Shown here piece after piece: positions 53,635-64,000 of a DNA stretch of 64,000 nucleotides. The notes below the pieces were generated by a model. That model searched no databases. It was not told the DNA's origin and saw only the letters and a list, made by a program, of their open reading frames with translations. The position numbers and the translations under genes were made by a program. The stretch covers positions 115,047,797 through 115,111,796 of the forward strand of contig OY821521.1 of NCBI GenBank assembly GCA_963682025.1, read 5' to 3'. How positions within the stretch are numbered: the first letter of the stretch is position 1; each line of letters begins with the position of its first letter. Origin of the DNA: Cordilura impudica. Lineage: Eukaryota > Arthropoda > Insecta > Diptera > Scathophagidae.

Positions 53635-54130
53635 ATTAGGTTTATGCTCCCCGGCAGAATGTTCAAATATGAACCTGATTTTAAGTTTAAGGTTTAAAAA
53701 TTTATTATGACAATAACAGCTTGATGTATGCATTCTAATGTAATAAATTGACATAGGGAAAAACACTTATATTCTGAGTACACTAAGGTTGTATGGTTTA
53801 GGTAGACACTCATTAAAACAACGTCATAAAAGGACAACGGGTAGAAAATGCGTATTTCTCACATATTAAAGAAGTTTTACAAGAAGATACGAAATTCCCA
53901 CACACTGAGAAGGTCGCACAAGAGGATAAGACATTAGTTCTAGATTAGTTATAAGATTTTTGTATGTAGTACTTTAGAATAATTTTAGAAATAAGGAATC
54001 AGTATTTTATAAATACTCTAAATTAAAAGACGTGTTTCTTTTACAAAAGTTCACGTCGTTTTTAAACATTAGTCCTTCGAACCTTATTCGGGTAGTGTTA
54101 AACACCCATTGAATATAATTATAATCAAAT
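53635..54130 (+). mobile_element. probable 3' LTR or 3' end of the env-bearing element
   Basis: Directly follows the env stop. It contains AAT-rich sequence, a ttataaatact TATA-like stretch (about 54010), 'aattaaaagacgtg' and a 'gttaaacacccattgaat' segment near the end. No second LTR copy is in the window, so the call rests on position. Confidence 0.35.
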
Positions 54131-54237
54131 ACTGTGGTCATTTATTTTATGTTTAAAATATCTTTTTAATAAATATAATTTGAAATAAGTAAAAAACAAA
54201 ATTGATTTTGTGTTGTTTTTTATGTGTAAACATCTAT

Positions 54238-54830
54238 GCGTTCAGGAGGTAAAATCCAATTTCACAACACAATCACAAAAACAACATAAGGAAAAATCGG
54301 TGTGATATATATGTAAGTATATTGGTGTATTTAGTAAGCAGAACCGCCACGTTCGCTGTCTGTTTAGCAAAATCACAAATCTTTTTCGTTAATTTTAAAT
54401 ATTCAAGTGTATATTTGTTATTGACCGCTAGGTGTCCTGTGAGTTTAACATGTTCGCAAACTTAAAGAGTTGTTTTTTTTTTTTAATATTTAAATATATA
54501 TTTTCTCTCGACAGAACTTTTTTAGTAATCAGAACCGCCGAGTTCGCTGTCTGATTAGCAAAATCGCAAATCTTTTTCGTTAATTTTAAATATTCAAGTG
54601 TATATTTGTTATTGACTGCTAGGTGTGCTCTGAGTTTAATATGTTCACAAACTAACAGATTTGTTTTTTTTTTTTTTAATATTCAAGTACATATATCTTT
54701 ACTATTGACAGAACTAGTTTAAGAACATTTAAATTTTTATTAACAAACCAAAAGCTTAACTTAACGTTCAAGGGGGTAAAAACCTATTCCACAATACAAT
54801 CAGAAAAACAGAGTAAGACGAAACGGTGTG
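54238..54830. repeat. nested direct repeats (75 bp flanking, ~187 bp tandem)
   Basis: A ~187-bp unit with gcagaaccgccacgttcgct, aaatctttttcgttaatttt and attcaagtgtatatttgtta occurs at about 54340-54525 and 54528-54718. A separate ~75-bp sequence (cgttcaggaggtaaaatccaa ... cggtgtga) flanks the pair at 54238-54312 and 54763-54830 in direct orientation. Confidence 0.8.
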
Positions 54831-55106
54831 AGGTGCGAGTGTATCGGTGCAATGATTATGATATTGTCTACATTTCTGTTTTACTCCATTATCTGCACTT
54901 AAAACATGCAAAACTTCTTAATTTCATATTTTATTTATAATTTTATTAAAAGCGCTTAAATTTCTTGAAGAAAAAAGAAAAATAAACCTTTCTCGTAAAC
55001 TTTTCCTCTTTCCACGTATATTTTACTTTTCTATTTGCCTACTTCCATCGATTTATTGTCGTCTTCATTTTACTTGACATTTAACACAGAGTTGAAATTC
55101 CATTAT
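54831..55106. other. no feature recognised
   Basis: AT-rich unique sequence between the tandem repeats and repeat C; nothing supportable. Confidence 0.5.
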
Positions 55107-55875
55107 TATACCCTATACCACTATGTGGTTTGGGTTGACTTTGTGCTGCTGTTTGTAACAACCAAAAATATTTGACCTAGACCCATCTTTAATTATACCG
55201 ATCGAATCAGAATCACTTTCTGAGTTGATTTAACAATGTCCGTCCGTCCGTCCGTCCGTCTGTGTGTCCATGTAAAGTTTGTAATCAAACTGCAGGTCGC
55301 AAATATGAATATATGTTGATGAAATTTGGCATATAAGCTTTTATCGGCCATGGGATGAACGCTATTGAAATTGGTGAGAATCGGTCCATGTTCAGACCTA
55401 GCCCCCATACAAATTACCCATATGAAATCGACATAAATTTCCATAAGATCCAAATTGTCATATAGATCTTACTCAAATTGGGTTTGTATGCGTTCATTAC
55501 ATCCAAGTAGTCCAAAAATGATCCCTTTGACCCCATATAGAGGTGCTTCCCGATCTTCACTTAAATCTATTAAAAAACAAAAATATTGCACTGATTCTTC
55601 TCAAATTTTGTTTGTATATATTTTTGCAAAATACAATAAACTTTACCAAACATGATCAGGATCGGTCCATTTTTGGACCTATTCCCTTTATAGATATAGC
55701 ATCCGATATGAACTTTTTCATATCTGCAGCCAAAAAATTAATAAAAATCCCACTCAAATTTGGTTTCTGCTTATTTTCAATGTCCAGTTAGTTGGGCCTA
55801 AGAGATAGGGTTTCTAAACGCATGGTATAGGGTATCGTATAGTCGGTCTAGACCGACTATAATTTTCTTACTTGT
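55107..55875 (+). mobile_element. dispersed repeat C, copy 2 (uninterrupted)
   Basis: Begins TATACCCTATACCACTATGTGG, has a (ccgt)n tract at 55238-55262 and several 'gatcggtccatgttcagacct' paragraphs, and ends gtatagtcggtctagaccga ... ctataattttcttacttgt. About 770 bp, no gene. ATTAT appears on both flanks and may be the target duplication. Confidence 0.7.
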
Positions 55876-57564
55876 CTATTATGAATAGCTGCCTGATACA
55901 TTAAAAAGCTAAATACAGGGAAACTTAGAAGAAGTCAAAAATAAACTTAGGTGTTTTTTTAATTACTGAAGTGGGCGCTTGTAGCTAATCAATAAGAAAA
56001 GAAATAAATTTAATAACGGTTTTTTTCATGATCACTTAGTGCCATCTTGCTCGCATATATAGAACCTACCACACTTGTAATAACTACAGCCGATGCTACA
56101 AATTTTTTTATACACTATTTGCTCGTACCGCTACGCTGGAAATTTAGCGCTATTAATACAGTACTCTAAATATGCTATAAAGGCCACCAAAATTGCAGAA
56201 TTCGATCATTTTCAATCAAGATATAGCTGTGTAAACGACTACCAGTACTTATATAAAAGTGCCATAATTAGAAAATAAAAAAATAATTTCTTCCATAGTG
56301 TTTAATTAAATTTCTTGGTTAAAATTTTATTTTTCTTCCCATACGAAATAATCGTATTGGTTTTGATAGAAGAAAATGTGAATATAATAAAATTAAAATT
56401 ATTTCCTGAGACGCGAGTCAAATAGATTTGTTTTTTTTACATTTTTTCACATTCTGAAATGGGTAAAATTTTTCGCTTTCAAACATACATTGTACCTTAT
56501 GAATTTGCCTCGTATTAGGACGCTCATCATTGTGTGAGATATCACTTTACCATTCTGTTAAAAGTAGCAGCTTCTCATCTTCATCAACAGTTGGTTTTTT
56601 TTTGCTAATCAGTGCTAAAGTAACGCTGAACTTATTTGTGTTTAATTATATGGGGAAAAACAGAAAAAAAACCAATAGAAAAGAAACGTGAAAAAAACGT
56701 ACTTTAACATATAAAGTGGCAATTTATTCTTAAACGTTTAATAAGAATCGATTTAAAAATTCATTAAATCATGATTCGATATTAAATAAGTTTCAGTGCT
56801 AAGTGAGGTTAGTTTTTGCTAAATTAATGAGTGTTCGAATCCGATAGGAAAAATAAGAAAACCAACAAAGAAAACCTAGTGGAAAAAAATGTTAGAATTT
56901 ATACATAATACCCTAAAATGTGGTGTTGGAAAAGTGAGTGATCGTGGAAAACTATTATAAGAAAATTTAAAACAATTGATTCCCTAATTTTCAATTGGGT
57001 CAAAAGTAAATTCTTGCATAAATACGAGCGATCTCTCAACTTTCCACAACCATACGGACGTATATGAATACAAGAATGTAAATATACATACATATGTTCA
57101 GAAAACAAACGTAAATCAGTCTAAAGAAAAAAAGGAAAACAAAACAAACAAAAATTTTAAAATATTAAATTTATAAACCAGATTTAAAATCCTCCAAGGT
57201 TGCTAGAATACATGTGAGTTGAGCAGGGACAATTCTCTTATGAAATGAACAGCACTGACATAAAGGTTCAGTGAACGTTTCATGGCATCAGCTGTTTGTC
57301 ATATAGTTAAATTCAAGCTTACACTGTGTCTACATGAGATATTAACATGGATATAATATCAGAGATAACGTCCGCAGAATTACTTAACAAAAATATCTAT
57401 CTCCATGTTGATGTCTAGGGTGTAGAAATCGAATATACATAAGATTTATATCTTCTCATTAGTTTCAGTCAGCTGTCGAGTAAAGTGGTTTAGCAAACAT
57501 TTTTCGCGTTGTTATTTTGTATTTATTTTTGTTATTATAAAAACTTGAACCAATAAATGTTTAA
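55876..57564. other. no gene recognised
   Basis: AT-rich sequence with short open frames only. 57320-57430 has a partial inverted pair (ctacatgagatattaacatgg ... ctccatgttgatgtctagg) that may be the 5' end of the Harbinger element, but no clean tip with a 3-bp duplication was found. Confidence 0.45.
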
Positions 57565-58877
57565 ATGGCGGTAATGAAAGGACTTGGCCTTTTACTAGCA
57601 TTAAAAAATCTTAAAGACCTAATGGATGACATCGAGGAAGAAGAGCGTATGGAACGCAGATATTGGGTTAAACCATTTTTGGAAAAAAGGCAGCTACATA
57701 GTTTAGAAGCTCACCTTTTATAGGATATCCTCTGGGATACAAATGATTACAAAAATTTTTGCAGATTAAATATTTAGGACTTCGAACAGTTATTATCAAT
57801 AGTACGCTCTTCTGAAAAGTGATGAAGATATTTTGATTTGAGGGATGCTGTATTATCTAAAACCCGCTTAGCTATAACGCTCCGGTATATAGCCACTGGG
57901 GATTCATATAGATCTTTAGAATTTCTCTCTCGTGTATCTCGAAAAACCATTAGTAAATTTATTGCAGAAGTTCTTTGTGCTGTTATTGAAGCCCTTCGTG
58001 ACAAATGCTTAAAGGTAAAGTAAAACATAATTTAATAAATGTTAAGAATTTATCATTAAATATCATTTTTTATAGATAACATCTACAGAAACAGAATGGG
58101 AAACTGTGTCAGATGGTTTCGTTAATACGTGGCAGTTTTCGCACACTTTGGATGCTACAGATGGGAAACACGATTAAACGCCCACCACATGCCGGATCCA
58201 ATTATTTCAACTATATGGGATACCACAGCATTGCCCTGTTAGCCGTCGTAGATGCCCACATCCGATTTTTGTATATTGATGTTGGAGGTAATGGAAGAGC
58301 ATCTGATGTAGTTCTCCTGAAAAACAGTACTCTTTATCAGAATATGAAATCCGGAAAATTAAATATACCACGAGATGAAGCTCTACCAGGACAGGTGACA
58401 AAAACACCGTATTTTTTCATTGGAGACGATATATTTGGTATTGATAGGAATGCAAGCTTATCAACAGATCAAGAAATTTTCAATTATAGACTGAGCCGTG
58501 CAAGGATGTCGGTAGAGATGGCGTTTGGAAGATTGGCGAGCAGATTTCGGATTTTTCATAGGCCAATGGAAGTTGAATTGGAAACATGCGACCTTGTGGT
58601 AACAGCCTGCTCTGTTTTACGTAATTTTCTTTCGAAAAATTTTGATAATCCTTCTAAAAAGTATCAAGAACCAATAATACCAATTCTGGTAATTCTAGCA
58701 ACAACTATAGCGCCCTTGTCTGTACAACAACATGAAAATGTGAGATTTGCTAATGAGATGAGAGAAAACGTTAAACAGTACCTTACCACTGATGGTGACG
58801 TCTCACTCCAATGGCTCAAAATACGCAAACAAGTTGCAAACCCTATGTCAGTTACAATGATTAATCTGTCCTTTTAA
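57565..58877 (+). pseudogene. Harbinger (PIF) transposase, nuclease gene, broken
   Basis: Exon 1 starts at ATG 57565 (AVMKGLGLLLALKNLKDLMD) and ends at about 58017. It has stops at about 57721 (TAG), 57774 (TAG) and two adjacent TGA at about 57820. A short intron (gtaaagtaaaac ... tttttatag, about 58018-58076) follows. Exon 2 continues TSTETEWETVSDGF, then after a frameshift near 58170 IKRPPHAGSNYFNYMGYHSI, LLAVVDAHIRFLYIDVGGNG, TPYFFIGDDIFGID and SVEMAFGRLASRFRIF, the DDE_Tnp_4 core, to the stop at 58877. The nuclease cuts and joins Harbinger ends. The partner DNA-binding gene is convergent at 59.8-60.5 kb. Confidence 0.85.
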
Positions 58878-59788
58878 GGACATTGAAAAACAATATGTTT
58901 CAAAATAAATTTTTTTTTGTTGATAAAAAAAATTTTACTTTATCAATGGATTTCATGCATGCATTTCAGTTGCTATACCTGAAATAGATTCATAATTTAT
59001 TTGTTTATCAAGGCAGTTTAACTTCAAATTGAAAGAAAGCAGACGTATTTTAAATAAATATATGAAAATATTTTTTGGAATATAAATTCATTTATTTGTT
59101 AATTTTTCTTTTTGACAATTTTATTAATCGATAATGGATAATAATCCGCCAATACTTAATGGTAATAAACATAAATTACCACCCGATAAAGGATCTGCAA
59201 ATTCATCGATAAAACAGAACGCTTCTTTTTCTGGAGACAATGATAACAAAAACTACTTCAAATTAAAAATCAACTACTTCAAATTAAAAATCAACCAAAA
59301 TATCACCTACAAATAAAAGTTTAAGCAGCACGAAATCTTTGTTTATTGTTTATTTTAATTCATTGTAATTTTTTCATTAAGTCCCAATAAAAGTAAATAA
59401 AAAAAAAATAAAACAATTTGTTTATTTCAGTTCATTTCATATTCTATAACTAGGTTATAATAAAAGGTAGAATTGTAAAGGCGCATTTAGACTCGATCTA
59501 AACATTAACAATGGCTCGTATGAATAAAAAAGGATTTACTAACTGTCTAATTCATAATAAATATTAAAGAAAAATTTTCATGCAAAATTTGTTAAATAAA
59601 ACGTTTATTAATCTTTAATATTTATTATGAATAAGACCATAATACGTTGTTGTTACTTTTAAGTAAATTAAATTTTTTTTATTCATCTAATGCAATATTT
59701 GATTGTAACATTGCTGTTTCTAATATATAATTTTTTGTCTCCTTTTGAATTTTAATCAACAAAATATTTTGTATTTCCGACATAGCTT
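58878..59788. other. Harbinger inter-gene region with a 19-bp palindromic pair
   Basis: AT-rich sequence between the two convergent genes. A short open frame at 59134-59316 with a duplicated YFKLKIN word is not recognised. ttcataataaatattaaag (59551-59569) is repeated inverted at about 59613-59631, forming a potential hairpin. Confidence 0.45.
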
Positions 59789-60560
59789 CTACAGCAGTAC
59801 CAATAGAAAGTTGCGCCAATTGGAGGGAAATTGACTTGGCAAATGCAGTACACATGTTTTCCTGTTCTCTGTTAGAAACGGAGTTAGCCTGGCACAGAAA
59901 AATTTCAACGGCATTGTTAAATTTCTCGTCCCTCTCTGTTTTTTTCTTTTTAGACTTCTGTTTTGTCTTATAGATGTTTTCGGTGTCTCAAAGGTTGTGG
60001 TGTTTGAAGCTTGACTATCGACAGAATCCAATGGACAAGTATCTTCCAATGAACAGCTTTCATTTGCTATACAACTTTCCAAGCCGAACTTTATAAGTTG
60101 GTGCTGTGATACATCCTGTTTGGAAAAAAATAAATACTGGTGTTAGTATGTTTAAGTATTTAGTGTATATAAAACTTACTTCTGGGTAATTGCTTGTTGT
60201 CTTTCGAAACATCACTAAGGAATCTAAAAAATTCAACTCATCGTAGTAGAAAAGATGTGGGTGATAGATATCGTCAGAAGAAGAGTCCGACTTTTTTGAA
60301 CTATCAACTTAATTTTTCTCTGACACATAGGCAGAACGCAATTTTTTTATTTTTTCGCACTTCCTCTTCTTTCTTTTTCATATTTTTTGAGATTTTCTGC
60401 CATGCATTTCGCTTCATGTCATTTCTTTTGTAAAGTCTTAATTCTTAAAGTCCCAAAGACATGGGAATTGGCGGTACAACGCAATCAATTTCAAGATCTC
60501 TTCCATATTCCATTCAATTTTTCTAAAATATACATAAATATTAATAGAAGATCGATATAT
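59789..60560 (-). pseudogene. Harbinger second protein (MADF/Myb-like), broken, two exons
   Basis: The minus strand reads EEILKLIALYRQFPCLWDF near 60505, then with frame changes RNDMKRNAWQKISKNMKKKE, the MADF-type DNA-binding start, and a serine/acidic segment (SDSSSDDIYHPHLFYYDELN). An intron with donor gtaagttttata (about 60185) and acceptor ccaaacag (about 60118) leads to the second exon, LESCIANESCSLEDTCPLDS and KRKKQRGTRNLT, ending LPSQFPSNWRNFLLVL at 59789. In Harbinger elements this protein binds DNA and helps the nuclease. At least two stops or frameshifts are seen in exon 1. Confidence 0.65.
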
Positions 60561-60766
60561 ACAAACTTTATTTATGCTTATTATTTACGGCTTAGAACAA
60601 CAACTAGTCGAAAATATAACGGACCCAACTAAATACGCTTTTCAACCACGCGCTGTAATTACAGAGCTGTAATTGTATGTAGTTATTTAGTGTTTTTATG
60701 TATAAATATAATAAATGAGATATATTTGTATTTTTGTTTAGTTTTTTCCTGAAGATGAACAGCTAA

Positions 60767-61266
60767 AGCTGCGTTCACACTACGTGTTTTGCTCGTGTTT
60801 TTCTTATTTTTTAGCACGTGTAATTTGTACACATAGTGTGAACCCTTTCAAACATTGTGTATGTACAACACATTTTGCAAGACATATGGAAATTTTTCAA
60901 TTAGAGCAGGTTCAATTTTGGCAAGATAAACATATGAAAATACAACACTGCTTGTGGCGAAAGAAAAACAGAGTAAATTATAAAGATTAATATTGAGAGA
61001 AAAATAAATTGTTTAATATTAATTAACAATTTAAAAATATATAAAATACATAACTTTATTTTTAACAATAATTTTTTGTAAATTCACAAATTAAATCAGC
61101 TGTTGTTTACATTTAGAGGTTATGTCATACGGAAATACATATGTACGTTTGAACGCAAAAATTATGAATCGTATGTAAAACGGCAATTTTGACACACACA
61201 CGGAATTACGTATGGATCGTAAAACTGAATTTACACATGGAAAATACACATAGTGTAAACACACCT
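60767..61266. mobile_element. Harbinger-type MITE E, copy 2
   Basis: Tips AGCTGCGTTCACACTACG (60767) and AGTGTAAACACACCT (to 61266), flanked by TAA at 60764-60766 and 61267-61269. Internally it matches the reverse complement of 26678-27162. No gene inside. Confidence 0.75.
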
Positions 61267-61691
61267 TAAGCTGTTCGAAATATAGAAAATATAATAAAAT
61301 TAAAACATTTGTGTTGTTTTTTAATTTTTAACTTAATGACCTCATGCCGAACAAAAGTCATCACACAATTTTTAATATTATCATAACCCCATGAAAAATA
61401 GTAAAGTTTTTATATAAGTTTGTAAAATGAAATCATATCTCTTTCTTTCAGCAATTATAGGTATAATTGTTGCAATTAATTAATAGTTATGATTTTTTTT
61501 CTAATGGCTAATGAACAATAATTATGTGAAAAAAAAGAGTTGGCAACCCTATAGTGAAGACGTAATTTTTTTGCTGTCCCTAACAAAGTGATATTTAATT
61601 TTATATAAAACAAGTTTAATACAAATTTTAATAGAAGCATTTAAGTGCGTAATTTACATAAATATCTGTAAAGTTTGGAAAAAGTGAAATT
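61267..61691. other. AT-rich; probable LINE 5' untranslated region at its end
   Basis: No gene seen. The last part leads into the first ORF of the non-LTR element; its 5' end cannot be located from the sequence alone. Confidence 0.4.
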
Positions 61692-62658
61692 ATGCCACCT
61701 AAAAGTCGTAGAAGCGTTATAAAAATAAAATACTTTGCGGCAAATGCAATATTGAAGTGGAGGAAGGACATGATGAATGTATACAATGTGATAAATGCAA
61801 AAAAACATTTCATGCACTTTGTACCAAATTAGACAAACCAAAATACGAATACTTGTTAAAGAATGAAACTGATGAATATGTATGTCATTTTTGTGATGCT
61901 AATATTGATAACTTCAAAAAAGAACTGACAGAAATAAAAACAGAATTAAAAAAGCTCGATCAGCTGTCTAGTATAGTAGAAACCATGAACTTTATGTCAA
62001 AGCAATACGATGAGATTTTGGAAGGTGTTATGGAAAACAAGAAGAAACTGGAAAATGTACAAAAAGAAAACAAAATCTTAAAAGCTGAAGTTCTTAATTT
62101 ACAAAATTCTGTGAAGTTCCTAAACGATCAGAGGGTTAAATATGATTGTTTAATAAGTGGAGTGGATGCTCCGGATGATCAATCTGCAATTGATACTGTG
62201 TTAAAGCTCTCAAGTGATGCTGGAGTGGACTTACTGCCAACTAGTATTGATGATGAGTATTTCATTAAAAGAAAAAATGTATCTAGCGATAAAAAAAAAA
62301 TAAAAGGAAAATTGTAGTCGTGAAACTTAATTCAAAAAATTCGAAGGAAAAGTTAATGTCAATAAAACCAGTATTGAAGAAAACTGAGTCTTCAGTTTTT
62401 GTGGGAGATTTCCTGAGTCGAGAAACTTTAAACTTGTTAAATTATGCGAAAACTCTAAAAACTGTTGGCTATCGTGCTGTTTATGCCGCTAGTGGAAAAA
62501 TCTTCTGTAAGAGAGGTGAATCGTCAAAGCCAAAATTTATTCGAAACGAAGAAGATGTTAATGACCTGTTGATGGATGCAACAACAAACCGCCCAAAATA
62601 TCGTAGATCGGAGAATGGTGAAGCTGAAGATGAAGAAGAAGTCTATTTATCGCCATAA
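61692..62658 (+). pseudogene. non-LTR retrotransposon ORF1 with PHD finger, broken
   Basis: ATG 61692 (PPKSRRSVIK), then after a frameshift near 61728 the PHD-type zinc finger CGKCNIEVEEGHDECIQCDK, CKKTFHALC, YVCHFC. A long coiled coil follows (FKKELTEIKTELKKLDQLSS ... NKILKAEVLNLQNSVKFL). After a second shift in an A-run near 62290 the C-terminal part has FVGDFLSRETLNLLNYAKTL, VGYRAVYAASGKIFCKRGES and an acidic end. PHD fingers are common in ORF1 of CR1/Jockey-group elements; ORF1 binds element RNA. Two frameshifts make it inactive. Confidence 0.75.
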
Positions 62659-62711
62659 TAATAAAAAGTATTTATAAAATTGTTAGCTATATTACATATT
62701 ATCTTTTTTTT

Positions 62712-64000
62712 ATGACTAATAATCAATATTTTGAAAATTTAAAATCGTTTGAAAACTATTTTAATAATAATAATACCTCAGGTTTATTTTTTAACGTTAT
62801 TTCTATTAACATCAGAAGTATATCTTCAATTGTAAAATTTAATAAATTTAAAAGTCTAATTGCAAAACTACCACAGCTACCAAGCATTATTGCTATACAG
62901 GAAACATGGTATGATACAGATTTAGCTCAATTATACAATATTGCTGGATACATACTATACACTGTTGTAGACCTGACGGTTATGGAGGAACTTCAGATTT
63001 GTACGAAATTTTTTAAAATATAAAATTGAAAAATGTGAAAGTAATCATGAAAGTATTTTTATGGAAAATTTGCTTTGTTGTTATGCCCGTAATCCATGTG
63101 TATTTGTTGGTGATTCAAACATTGATGTTTTAAATATACAATCTTCAGAAGAACTTGTAAATCTTCTTACAAATTATGATATCATGAATTGTCATAAAAT
63201 GATTACACGACCTGAAAGTAAAACTTCAATTGACCACATTTACAGTAATATTCAGATTCCTATGTATATTGAATCAGGTGAATGTAAATTGTCAGATCAT
63301 AATATAATCTCTTGTAGAATTGGATTCGGAACTCAAAACCATCATTTTACTGAAGAAACACGTTTACATTGTGATTTCTATCGTGTAAAAGAGTACATTC
63401 AAACTGAATTACGTTCAATACACGTTACAGGAGACCCGTCATCTGATACAACTTCTCTAATATCTTGCTTTCAAATCGCTATCGAAAATTCAACCATTAA
63501 AAAAAAAAAAAAAAAAGAGTTCATAATCATGGAATAACTCCATGGATAAACGGAAATTTGCTAAAATTGATTGAGTATAAGAAAAAACTGTTAAACTTAC
63601 GAAGGAAGAAACCTGAAAACGAAAATTTAAAGAAAATACTGAAAGGAATTAGCAATGTAATTAAAAAAGCAAATAAAGAATCGATGAACAATTACTATAT
63701 GAACAATTTATATGAAATTAGACAGATCCGAAAAAAAAGTTGGAAGTTTTTATATGAAACGCTTGGAAGAACCTCAAATAAATCTATTACGATTAGAAAT
63801 GATTATGGTGATGAAATTTTAGATGAGTTACAAAAGGCTGAAGTTTTAAACAAATATTTTGTGGAATCAATAAAAACGTTAAGATTACAAATTCAATATT
63901 CTCAAGCAGATACCTACAACTCGCTAAGAACATTAATTCCAAATAACTTAAGATTTAATTTCAATTATACATCTAATGATGAAATGAGAACAATTATATT
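62712..64000 (+). pseudogene. non-LTR retrotransposon ORF2: endonuclease and pre-RT region, runs off the edge
   Basis: Starts at ATG 62712; VISINIRSISSIVKFNKFKS and SIIAIQETWYD are the first motifs of the apurinic-type endonuclease. The frame breaks near 62975. About a third of the domain is missing before 63061, where CVFVGDSNIDVL, TSIDHIYSN and KLSDHNIISC give the catalytic GDSN and SDH motifs. A poly-A slip (63499-63517) shifts the frame again; the text then reads WINGNLLKLIEYKKKLLNLR and KSWKFLYETLGRTSN, the linker before RT. RT itself lies beyond the window. Confidence 0.8.

Overview
This window looks like repeat-dense, AT-rich chromosomal DNA of a higher fly (Diptera). That is an inference from the repeat types: piggyBac, mariner, Harbinger, Ty3/gypsy and errantivirus-like elements, 'accctccactcc' and 'ccctatacca' dispersed repeats, tatg microsatellites and fly-like U1 snRNA sequence. 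I found no intact host protein gene. The only host-derived pieces I recognise are a truncated HMG-box fragment (4.15 kb), two 5'-truncated U1 snRNA copies (21.8-22.05 kb) and possibly a zinc-finger fragment (26.4 kb).

The backbone of about 5.8-53.1 kb is one decayed Maverick/Polinton (adintovirus-like) element that other transposons have split apart. Its remaining pieces on the minus strand, from right to left, are: packaging ATPase; a long protein with a DPNEL-type C-terminus; a fibre-like coiled-coil protein; retroviral-type integrase; a penton/minor-capsid-like protein; a small basic protein; a double-jelly-roll major capsid-like protein; and a secreted protein. On the plus strand at 52.1-53.1 kb are a phospholipase A2-like capsid-associated protein and an adenain-like protease. 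I saw no DNA polymerase B.

Insertions run as follows. Two mariners of one family, in opposite orientation (7.9-9.2 and 9.5-10.3 kb), split the penton-like gene. A 3.4-kb DNA transposon with ~630-bp terminal inverted repeats and a transposase-like protein of a family I cannot name (12.5-15.9 kb) is flanked by TAA and interrupts the DPNEL gene; removing it restores the frame. Repeat 'B' copies at 16.4-20.2 kb and 20.76-27.8 kb interrupt the same gene. The second carries an apparently intact piggyBac (22.25-24.85 kb), the U1 copies and two MITEs. Repeat 'C' at 28.25-31.39 kb carries a solo LTR and a MITE. A TTA-flanked Harbinger-like MITE (32.21-51.56 kb) splits the ATPase gene. Inside it sits a gypsy element with tRNA-Arg-type primer site (LTR-1, 32.28-47.61 kb), which is itself split in pol by a younger gypsy element with tRNA-Lys-type primer site (LTR-2, 35.03-42.42 kb). 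The MITE also holds a foldback element and an inverted copy of repeat B.

The outer parts are: a decayed errantivirus-like pol/env at 1-1.83 kb; a second env fragment with an LTR-like tail at 53.1-54.1 kb; tandem repeats at 54.24-54.83 kb; a second repeat C copy at 55.1 kb; a broken two-gene Harbinger element at 57.5-60.6 kb; a Harbinger-type MITE at 60.77 kb; and a 5' fragment of a non-LTR retrotransposon with a PHD-finger ORF1 that runs off the right edge (61.7-64 kb). Nearly all coding copies carry frameshifts or stops; the piggyBac transposase and LTR-1 gag are the clearest intact frames.
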